Positions 1 through 4,940 of a stretch of DNA of 5,287 nucleotides are shown here, piece after piece. Both the position numbers and the translations under genes were made by a program. Position 1 is the stretch's first letter. The number at the start of each line of letters is the position of its first letter. Source of the stretch: Rhodocyclales bacterium (GTDB taxonomy: Bacteria > Pseudomonadota > Gammaproteobacteria > Burkholderiales > Rhodocyclaceae); assembly GCA_021413665.1 (NCBI GenBank), contig JAIOPW010000267.1, positions 1 through 5,287 of the forward strand, given 5' to 3'. Under the pieces are notes generated by a model that was not told the origin of the DNA, did not search any database, and saw only the letters and a list, made by a program, of their open reading frames with translations.

Positions 1-1
1 C

Positions 2-1147
2 TGGGTCTTGCTGAATGTGGTTACAGGGAACGCCGATGGTGGCAAAGACCCCTATACGATAGGACTTGCGGAAGACATCACCGAGCGCAAGCGCACCGAA
101 CAGGCGCTTGCCCGCAGCGAGGAGGCCTTCCGCCGTCTGGCGCAGATATCGCCGGCGGCCATATTCCGGGCCGACATGGATGGCAAATGCACCTACGCCA
201 ACCAGCGCTGTGCCGAGGCTGCCGGACGTCCGCTGGAGGAGCTCCTGGGCGACGGCTGGCTGCGCGTCATGCATCCGGAAGATCGCGAGCGCGTCATGAC
301 GCAGTGGCGGCTGGACATGAACGCCCGTCAACCGAAGCCACTCGAATGGCGAGTGCTGCGGCCCGACGGCACGGTGCGCTGGGTGCTCAGCGAAGCTGCC
401 GCCGAACTGGACGAACGCGGCAGACCGATCGGCTATATCAGTTGCATGTCCGACATCACCGAACTGAAGGAACGGGAAGAGCGGCGCCGCGCCGAGCTGG
501 CGGACCAGCGCGACACCCTGGTGCGCGAAGTCCATCACCGCATCAAGAACAACCTGCAAAGCGTCGCCGGCCTGTTGCAGCGCGAGCTGGGCAGGTTTGC
601 CGAACTCGACCCGCGGCTGGAAGCGGCGATCAGCCAGGTCCATGCCATCGCCGCAGTGCACGGCTTGCAGAGCACCAGACCCGACGAGACGGTTCGTTTG
701 TGCGACAGTGTCAGGAGCATCTGCAAGACGGCCGCGGACCTGTCGCAGCGGCCGGTACGGTTTGACATCGAGTGCGAGCAGACCACCTTCCGGCCGGTCG
801 GCATCGAGCATGGCGAGGCGGTTCCGGTGGCACTGGTGCTCAACGAACTGATCCTCAATGCCATCAAGCATTCGCCGCCGGGCGGCGTCGGGCCAACGGT
901 ATCGCTGAGCGCCGACGGCGGTCGCGCCAGCATCGTCATCCGCAATGAGGTAAAGGGCCGGCCCGAGTTCGACATCGATACCGGCAGAGGCCTCGGCATC
1001 GGCCTGCGCCTGGTGCGTTCGTTGTTGCCCAACACCGGCGCACACCTGGCCTATGAGCCGGATCGGGAGCATGCCATGCTGGTGCGCCTGACATTGGAGG
1101 CGCCCGTGATCACACGGTGGAATCCGCTGCCGCAAGACACCGCATGA
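2..1147 (+). CDS. PAS sensor histidine kinase, HisKA_2 type (5' end outside window)
   Basis: Cytoplasmic-looking sensor kinase that should autophosphorylate on histidine and pass phosphate to a response regulator, probably the ANTAR regulator at 3285-3866. The frame is open from base 2 and begins inside the tail of a PAS/PAC domain (WVLLNVV, then GLAEDITERK near 62-93), so the TTG at base 8 is not the true start. A complete PAS domain follows (about 107-470, ending SDITELKE), then a HisKA_2 H-box EVHHRIKNNLQ with the two histidines at 533-538, an N-box LNELILNA (Asn codons 842 and 857) and a G-box GRGLGIGL (983-1006). No membrane segment is visible in the part present. The stop overlaps the next kinase start as ATGA, indicating translational coupling. 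The transmitter half is a close duplicate of that in the next gene. Family and domain order are secure; the sensed signal is unknown. Confidence 0.95.
   Translation, partial: WVLLNVVTGNADGGKDPYTIGLAEDITERKRTEQALARSEEAFRRLAQISPAAIFRADMDGKCTYANQRCAEAAGRPLEELLGDGWLRVMHPEDRERVMTQWRLDMNARQPKPLEWRVLRPDGTVRWVLSEAAAELDERGRPIGYISCMSDITELKEREERRRAELADQRDTLVREVHHRIKNNLQSVAGLLQRELGRFAELDPRLEAAISQVHAIAAVHGLQSTRPDETVRLCDSVRSICKTAADLSQRPVRFDIECEQTTFRPVGIEHGEAVPVALVLNELILNAIKHSPPGGVGPTVSLSADGGRASIVIRNEVKGRPEFDIDTGRGLGIGLRLVRSLLPNTGAHLAYEPDREHAMLVRLTLEAPVITRWNPLPQDTA
506..1030 (+). repeat. Duplicated kinase transmitter core, copy 1
   Basis: This 525-base stretch aligns without gaps to 2647-3171 (constant offset 2141). 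It covers the H-box, N-box and G-box. By hand count the encoded proteins match at 139 of 171 positions from the H-box to the RSLLP motif. The DNA around the H-box, starting at the paired histidine codons (533), is identical for about 40 bases. The upstream sensory regions are unrelated in sequence beyond general PAS similarity, so the duplicated unit is the transmitter, with the input domains exchanged or diverged. Confidence 0.9.
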
Positions 1148-3282
1148 GCCTCAATGACCTGATCCGATGGCAGTCGCTGAAAACCCGGGTGACGCTGCTC
1201 TCGCTGGCGGTGTTCGTCATCGGCCTCTGGGTGCTGGCGTTCTACGGCAGCAGGGTGTTGCGCGACGAGATGGAAACCATGCTGGGCGACCAGCAATTTT
1301 CGGCCGTCTCCGCCCTGGCCGTCGAGATCGATCACGCCCTGGACGATCGCTTGAATGCACTGGATTCGGTTGCGGCAACCATTGATCCTGTGGTTCTGGG
1401 CAATGCGACGGTGTTGCAGACACTCCTTGAACATCGCCCTGTGCTGCGAAATTTCTTCAACGGCGGCGTCGTCGCCCATCGCCTCGACGGTACGGCGGTT
1501 GCCGAGGTTCCGCTTGGGGCAGGCCGGATCGGCGTCAATTACATGAACATCGATGCCGTCGCGGCCGCACTCAAGGAAGGCCGATCGACCATAGGCGAGC
1601 CCGTCATGGGCAAAAAGCTGCAGGCACCGGTGTTCGGCATGGTGGCGCCCATTCGCGATGCGCAAGGCAAGGTGATCGGCGCCTTGTCAGGGGTGACCAA
1701 CCTCGGCAAGCCGGGCTTCCTGGACAAGATTGCGCGAAGCCACTATGGCAAGTCCGGCGGCTACATGCTGGTGGATCGGCGACAGCGGCTGGTGATTGCC
1801 GCCACCGACGAGCGCCTTCGCATGGCCACCCTGCCGGCACCCGGTGTTGTGTCCCTGGTCGACCGCTTCGTTCAAGGCTACGAGGGCACCGGGATAGCCG
1901 TCAATCCGCTTGGCGTGGAAGTACTCGGCTCGGCCAGGGGCGTTCCTGCGGCGGACTGGTATGTGGCCGTGGCGCTTCCCGTCAAGGAAGCCTTTGCGCC
2001 GATCAGGGCGATGCAGGAGCGCATGTTGCTTGCCGCGATCCTGCTGACCGTTCTGGTGGGCGTCCTGACCCGGTGGATACTGCAACGCCAGCTTTCGCCG
2101 CTGCTCGACGCCGTTACCGCATTGGGCACCCTGCCCGACAGGGACCAGGCCCCGCTACCCTTGCCCGTCGCACGACAGGACGAGATCGGCGAACTGATCG
2201 GCGGCTTCAACCGCCTGCTGGAAACGTTGGCAAAACGGGAGGCGACGCTGCGCGCGAGCGAGGAATGCTACCGCTCGTTTTTCGAGGCATCCCCCGATGC
2301 CATTCTTGTTCACCAGCACGATATCGTGGTGTTCGCCAATGACGCCGCCGCGCACGCCCTTCAATACGGTTCCGCCGCGATGCTGATCGGGCGTGACTGG
2401 CATGAACTGATCGTTCCCGAAGACTGGCCGATCACTGAAAAGCGCGTCGCCAGCCTCATGCGTGGCGAGACCTCCCAAGTGCCACCGCTGGAACGACGCC
2501 ACCTGACGTTCGACGGCCGGATCGTCTCCCTCGAGGGCACCGGTGCGCTGGTCATTTTCGGCGGGCAACCGGCGGTACTGATGGTTGTTCGCGACATCAC
2601 CTTGCGCAAGGCGACCGAAGCGCAGCGCCTGGCCGACGCCCGCCAGCAGCGCGACGCCCTGGTGCGCGAAGTGCATCACCGCATCAAGAACAACCTGCAA
2701 AGCGTCGCCGGCCTGCTGCAGCGTGAGCTGGGCAAGTTCGTCGAACTCGACCCGCGGCTGGAAACGGCGATCAGCCAGGTCCGTGCCATTGCCGTTGTGC
2801 ACGGCTTGCAGAGCAGCAATCCCGACGAGGCCGTTCGCCTGTGCGACAGCGTCAGGAATATCTGCAAGACGGTTGCGGAACTGTCGCAGCGGCCCGTGGA
2901 GTTTGACATCGAAGGCGAGCAGACCATCTTCCGCCCGGTTCGCATCGAGAACGACGAGGCGGTGCCCGTTGCGCTGGTGCTCAACGAACTGATACTCAAC
3001 GCCGTCAAACATTCGCCCGAAGACAGTCCCGCGCCGACGGTGTCGCTGAACGCCGACGGCAGCAGTGCCCGCATCGTCATCCGCAACGCCGTCCGCGGCG
3101 GGCCGGGGTTCGACATCGACACCGGCCGGGGCCTCGGCACCGGTTTGCGCCTGGTGCGCTCACTTTTGCCCGATCATGGCGCACAATTGCAACACCAGCT
3201 GGATGCGACGGGCGTGATGCTGACCACATTGAAGCTGACACACCCCGTCGTCGGACGCATTCTTGACAACACGCTTGATTGA
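1144..3282 (+). CDS. Membrane sensor histidine kinase: Cache-like sensor, HAMP, PAS, HisKA_2, HATPase
   Basis: Inner-membrane sensor kinase, 712 residues, partner of the downstream ANTAR regulator. Membrane segment 1 is at residues about 16-34. Residues about 40-290 form an extracytoplasmic Cache-like domain (features such as GVNYMNID, GEPVMG, FGMVAPI and GGYMLVD are typical of dCache folds). Membrane segment 2 (about 294-313) leads into a HAMP linker ending DEIGELIGGFNRLLETL, a PAS domain (about 372-484, ending VVRDITLRK), the HisKA_2 H-box REVHHRIKNNLQ with His511/His512, an N-box LNELILNA (Asn614, Asn619) and a G-box GRGLGTGL (from 661). The ATG at 1144 is chosen because it overlaps the previous stop as ATGA and sits just before the first membrane segment. 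A GTG at 1117 would add nine residues overlapping the upstream gene. There is no clear ribosome-binding site, which fits coupling. Cache domains usually bind small extracellular ligands; this ligand cannot be read from sequence. Confidence 0.95.
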   Translation: MSLNDLIRWQSLKTRVTLLSLAVFVIGLWVLAFYGSRVLRDEMETMLGDQQFSAVSALAVEIDHALDDRLNALDSVAATIDPVVLGNATVLQTLLEHRPVLRNFFNGGVVAHRLDGTAVAEVPLGAGRIGVNYMNIDAVAAALKEGRSTIGEPVMGKKLQAPVFGMVAPIRDAQGKVIGALSGVTNLGKPGFLDKIARSHYGKSGGYMLVDRRQRLVIAATDERLRMATLPAPGVVSLVDRFVQGYEGTGIAVNPLGVEVLGSARGVPAADWYVAVALPVKEAFAPIRAMQERMLLAAILLTVLVGVLTRWILQRQLSPLLDAVTALGTLPDRDQAPLPLPVARQDEIGELIGGFNRLLETLAKREATLRASEECYRSFFEASPDAILVHQHDIVVFANDAAAHALQYGSAAMLIGRDWHELIVPEDWPITEKRVASLMRGETSQVPPLERRHLTFDGRIVSLEGTGALVIFGGQPAVLMVVRDITLRKATEAQRLADARQQRDALVREVHHRIKNNLQSVAGLLQRELGKFVELDPRLETAISQVRAIAVVHGLQSSNPDEAVRLCDSVRNICKTVAELSQRPVEFDIEGEQTIFRPVRIENDEAVPVALVLNELILNAVKHSPEDSPAPTVSLNADGSSARIVIRNAVRGGPGFDIDTGRGLGTGLRLVRSLLPDHGAQLQHQLDATGVMLTTLKLTHPVVGRILDNTLD
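2647..3171 (+). repeat. Duplicated kinase transmitter core, copy 2
   Basis: Partner of 506-1030, with the same length and no gaps. Differences are spread evenly and mostly conservative. All catalytic boxes are intact in both copies, so neither kinase looks like a decaying duplicate. The duplication could arise by unequal exchange, and the near-identical stretches could still undergo gene conversion. Confidence 0.9.
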
Positions 3283-3284
3283 TC

Positions 3285-3866
3285 ATGGAAAAGATTCTGG
3301 TTGCCGATGATGACCGCGTCGTGTTGCTGACGCTAAGCGAAGGATTGCGGGAGGCGGGATTCGAGGTCATCGAGGCACGCGATGGATTGCAGGCGCTGGC
3401 CCTTTGCCAGAGCCAGACACCCGAACTCGCGCTGCTCGACATCCGCATGCCCGGCCTCGATGGCCTGGAACTGGCGCGCCGCCTGCGCGATGAAACGAAG
3501 GTGCCCTTCCTGTTCTTCTCCGCCTATGGCGATGAAGCTTTCGTCAAGCGCGCGGTGGAGATCGGCGCCCTCGGCTATCTGATCAAGCCGCTGGTGGTGA
3601 CGGCGATCGTTCCCGCGATACGCACCGCGCTGGCCCGCTCGCGCGATATCAGCGGTCTGCAGGGCGCGCTGGAGAGCAACCGCACCATTGCCACCGCCGT
3701 CGGCATGCTGATGCGCACCGAGGGGCTGGACCAACCCGCGGCTTTCGAACGCCTGCGCCAGCGGGCCCGAACCCAGAGACGCAAGCTGGAAGATCTGGCC
3801 AGAAACATGATCGAAAGCAAGCAGGATCAGAGCGTGCGGGAGGCATCGCGGGACCGGAAGGACTGA
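3285..3866 (+). CDS. Response regulator with ANTAR RNA-binding output domain
   Basis: Response regulator of 193 residues with an AmiR/NasR-type (ANTAR) output. The receiver domain (about 1-118) has the acidic pocket D8-D10, phosphoacceptor Asp52 in LLDIRMPG, Ser79 and Lys101 in LIKPL. The ANTAR domain (about 125-178) shows LQGALESNRTIATAVGMLM followed by AAFERLRQRARTQRRKLEDLA, the usual three-helix pattern. Known ANTAR regulators (NasR, AmiR, EutV, and PdtaR with kinase PdtaS) bind paired RNA hairpins and prevent intrinsic termination. HisKA_2 kinases such as EutW and PdtaS are their usual partners, which matches the two genes upstream. The ATG at 3285 lies two bases after the kinase stop and gives the standard MEKILVADDD start. 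A TTG at 3279 would overlap that stop and is less likely. No ribosome-binding site is obvious, suggesting coupling. RNA targets are unknown; the leaders at about 3946 and 4670 are candidates. Confidence 0.94.
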   Translation: MEKILVADDDRVVLLTLSEGLREAGFEVIEARDGLQALALCQSQTPELALLDIRMPGLDGLELARRLRDETKVPFLFFSAYGDEAFVKRAVEIGALGYLIKPLVVTAIVPAIRTALARSRDISGLQGALESNRTIATAVGMLMRTEGLDQPAAFERLRQRARTQRRKLEDLARNMIESKQDQSVREASRDRKD

Positions 3867-3931
3867 GACCCGTGCGACTTGTGCACAGCAACACGCAAAC
3901 CCATTGATATTGCATGAATTATCCCATCAGT

Positions 3932-3942
3932 GTGCTAGCATG
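3932..3942 (+). promoter_or_regulatory. Putative extended -10 promoter, bacteriohemerythrin unit
   Basis: The motif GTGCTAGCATG is identical to 4659-4669. It contains TGC followed by TAGCAT, a plausible extended -10 (TG-N-TAnnAT). A -35 hexamer at normal spacing is poor; TTGCAT at 3910-3915 is 20 bases upstream. Transcription would begin near 3948. The core TGCTAGCA is also a perfect palindrome, so a protein-binding site is an alternative reading. The 65 bases between the response regulator stop and this motif hold no gene and no convincing terminator. Confidence 0.5.
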
Positions 3943-3945
3943 CAG

Positions 3946-4078
3946 CTATATCGAAAGGTATAGTTCACGTTGCCGGTTTTCCGGCGACTTTTCATCGGGG
4001 CCCAACAAACCGCCTCGCCTGTGAATTCCGGGATCGTGGTGCGCATTGCACGACGCCGACAGAAGCATGGAGCGACGC
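3946..4078 (+). promoter_or_regulatory. Structured 5' leader RNA, copy A (bacteriohemerythrin unit)
   Basis: Candidate cis-regulatory RNA shared with 4670-4802. Hairpins by eye: P1 3946-3952/3957-3963 with a GAAA tetraloop (7 bp, one G-U); P2 3969-3976/3981-3988 with a TTTT loop; P3 CGGGGC 3996-4001 with GCCTCG 4012-4017 around a 10-base loop CCAACAAACC; P4 4035-4042/4048-4055 (8 positions, one G-G mismatch). The segment 3994-4033 matches 4720-4759 at 32 of 40 bases, mostly transitions. P2, P3 and P4 occupy the same slots in both copies, P2 and P4 with different sequences. The leader ends in GGAG (4069-4072), six bases before the small-ORF ATG. I do not recognise the RNA family. Riboswitch, antitermination target and protein-bound leader all remain open. 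Confidence 0.7.
3969..3992 (+). terminator. Intrinsic terminator-like hairpin inside leader A
   Basis: GTTGCCGG (3969-3976) pairs with CCGGCGAC (3981-3988) as 8 bp with one G-U around a TTTT loop, and TTTT follows at once (3989-3992). The T-run is short, so strength may be moderate. It lies downstream of the proposed promoter and could act as an attenuator of the hemerythrin unit. It could instead simply end read-through from the kinase-regulator operon. The equivalent hairpin in leader B has no T-run. Confidence 0.45.
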
Positions 4079-4204
4079 ATGGATGGAATCCCCGCTATTC
4101 CCATAGCGCATGAAACGACCGGCCCCGGACGCGGATGTCGCCCCGGCGACACCCGATCGCTCCGCCGCGCGCCGATCCGGACCGCCGCAAGGAAGTCCCC
4201 GTGA
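4079..4204 (+). CDS. Small ORF (41 aa) translationally coupled to bacteriohemerythrin
   Basis: Hypothetical short protein starting MDGIPAIP, then arginine- and proline-rich, with no membrane segment or known domain. Support comes from three observations. GGAG lies six bases before the ATG. The stop overlaps the next gene's start as GTGA (4201-4204). A second small ORF in the same position (4803-4940) begins with the same pattern, M-x-G-(I/F)-P-A-(I/V), where the codons differ but the residues are similar. It may be a leader peptide that carries ribosomes to the main start, or a functional microprotein. A 6-bp hairpin, CGCTAT/ATAGCG (4093-4098/4103-4108), sits just inside it. Translation is inferred, not shown. 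Confidence 0.5.
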   Translation: MDGIPAIPIAHETTGPGRGCRPGDTRSLRRAPIRTAARKSP

Positions 4205-4632
4205 TCGCCCTCGACCCCAAATACAGCGTCGGCATCGTGGAAATGGATGCCCAGCACGCACACTGGATCCAGATCATCGACGAGTTCAAGGCGGTTGCCG
4301 GCGGCGAACTCGACGAACAGGCGAAGATTGATGCGGCGGCGCGGGCGCTGGAACAACTGCATAGCTACACGGTCAGCCATTTCGCCAGCGAAGAGCAACT
4401 CCTCGCCACGCACGGCTACCCCGGTCTCGATGCCCACAAGAAGCAGCACGGGGAGCTTGCGGCGCTGGTGGGCAAGCTGCTTGGCCAGGCCAGGACGCCC
4501 AGCAACCACAACACGCCGCTGAAGCTCAACCTGCTGGCGACCATCTGGCTGCTGGAGCACATTACCAACGAGGATCTCAAGTGCGCCCAGTTCATCCTGG
4601 GGAAAGCCGCCGCGGGTGCCCGTGCCGCCTGA
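4201..4632 (+). CDS. Bacteriohemerythrin (diiron O2-binding protein)
   Basis: Single-domain hemerythrin of 143 residues, a soluble four-helix protein that binds O2 reversibly at a non-heme diiron site. Family members are linked to oxygen storage or delivery, or to oxygen and redox sensing. All seven expected iron ligands are visible: His19 (MDAQH), His60 and Glu64 (HFASE), His79 and His83 (HKKQH), His120 and Asp125 (HITNED). The YPGLDAHKKQH stretch is typical. GTG at 4201 is preferred because AAGGA (4189-4193) lies seven bases upstream, it overlaps the small ORF stop, and it gives the usual short lead before the first ligand. An ATG at 4135 would add 22 atypical proline- and arginine-rich residues. 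It has no fused signalling domain. The shared leader with the downstream PAS gene suggests joint control. Function as a sensor versus a carrier cannot be separated here. Confidence 0.95.
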   Translation: MIALDPKYSVGIVEMDAQHAHWIQIIDEFKAVAGGELDEQAKIDAAARALEQLHSYTVSHFASEEQLLATHGYPGLDAHKKQHGELAALVGKLLGQARTPSNHNTPLKLNLLATIWLLEHITNEDLKCAQFILGKAAAGARAA

Positions 4633-4637
4633 AGCCG

Positions 4638-4662
4638 GCATGTCGCGGCCGACGCGACGTGC
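4638..4662 (+). other. Strong 10-bp hairpin/dyad after the hemerythrin gene
   Basis: GCATGTCGCG (4638-4647) pairs with CGCGACGTGC (4653-4662), with one T-G, around the loop GCCGA. It begins six bases after the hemerythrin stop and its 3' arm overlaps the GTGC of the shared promoter motif. There is no T-run, so it is not a canonical intrinsic terminator. It may protect a 3' end or be an operator dyad over the promoter. A weaker GCAT/GTGC pair lies at the same place in the other copy (3912-3915/3932-3935). Confidence 0.5.
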
Positions 4663-4669
4663 TAGCATG
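4659..4669 (+). promoter_or_regulatory. Putative extended -10 promoter, PAS sensor unit
   Basis: Second copy of GTGCTAGCATG, 11 of 11 bases identical to 3932-3942. The distance from it to the conserved leader core is 61 bases here and 62 in the other copy; to the small-ORF ATG it is 144 versus 147. Such constant spacing supports a promoter or operator that belongs to the leader. No good -35 is seen. The start of transcription would be near 4675. Confidence 0.5.
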
Positions 4670-4802
4670 ACGTTTCACTGATGCCGCAAGCCGGGCTGCG
4701 TATTTCCAGCAGCCTGCAAATCGGGGCCCAAGAAACTGCCTCGCTTATGGAACCCGGAAGCGCGTTGCCCTCGGCGATGCGAAGCCGGAACAGGAGCGAT
4801 GC
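4670..4802 (+). promoter_or_regulatory. Structured 5' leader RNA, copy B (PAS sensor unit)
   Basis: Partner of the leader at 3946-4078. P2 is GGCTGC 4694-4699 with GCAGCC 4709-4714. P3 is CGGGGC 4722-4727 with GCCTCG 4738-4743 around the loop CCAAGAAACT. P4 is 4761-4769 with 4773-4781 (9 bp, two G-U, three-base loop). P4 spans exactly 21 bases in both copies despite different sequence, which is what a conserved RNA fold would show. P1 with its tetraloop has no clear equivalent here. An extra pairing CGCTT/AAGCG (4742-4746/4758-4762) would compete with P3 and P4. GGAG at 4793-4796 is six bases before the small-ORF ATG. The RNA family is unassigned. Confidence 0.7.
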
Positions 4803-4940
4803 ATGTCCGGATTTCCCGCAGTCGAAGCCTGTCCGTACCCGTCGATTCCAGCCCGGCAGCCATACGGCGTCCGGGCGGGGCGCCGTGTCTGCGCAAGGCG
4901 CCGGCTCCTTTCCGGGCTCCCCTTCGCCATCACCGCATGA
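4803..4940 (+). CDS. Small ORF (45 aa) translationally coupled to PAS sensor
   Basis: Hypothetical short protein starting MSGFPAVEACP, then arginine-rich, without a known domain. It has the same architecture as the ORF at 4079-4204: GGAG six bases before ATG, the M-x-G-(I/F)-P-A-(I/V) start, and a stop overlapping the next start as ATGA (4937-4940). The PAS gene has no ribosome-binding site of its own, so its translation probably depends on ribosomes finishing this ORF. Within it, 4862-4870 can pair with 4880-4888 (9 bp with two T-G), a possible stall or attenuation structure, though hairpins are common at this GC content. An ATG at 4799 lies only two bases from GGAG and is in the PAS gene frame; it is less likely. 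Confidence 0.5.
   Translation: MSGFPAVEACPYPSIPARQPYGVRAGRRVCARRRLLSGLPFAITA

Noticed and set aside
2155..3012. Long antisense ORF of 285 codons on the minus strand
   Set aside because: It lies wholly opposite the second kinase, whose domains are unmistakable, and its translation shows no recognisable motif. Long antisense frames are expected in GC-rich genes.
3946..4033. GEMM-I cyclic di-GMP riboswitch, suggested by the GAAA tetraloop hairpin in leader A
   Set aside because: The conserved GEMM-I joining segments (GGGCAAACC-like and GACGCAAAGCC-like) are missing, and the tetraloop hairpin is not kept in copy B.
4135..4200. Upstream ATG start for the bacteriohemerythrin
   Set aside because: It would add 22 proline- and arginine-rich residues with no family match. 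GTG at 4201 has a well-placed AAGGA and overlaps the small-ORF stop.
3946..4668. Minus-strand ORF of 240 codons across the leader and hemerythrin gene
   Set aside because: It is opposite a gene with all seven diiron ligands and opposite the conserved leader; no family features are seen in the translation.
3946..4802. Canonical ANTAR two-hexaloop target in either leader
   Set aside because: No adjacent pair of hairpins with six-base loops carrying A at position 1 and G at position 4 could be found by eye. The functional link is kept only as a hypothesis.
4791..4806. SAH riboswitch, suggested by GGAGCG followed by a GC dinucleotide
   Set aside because: Only a few bases resemble the SAH consensus; its other conserved segments are absent, and GGAG here is well placed as a ribosome-binding site.
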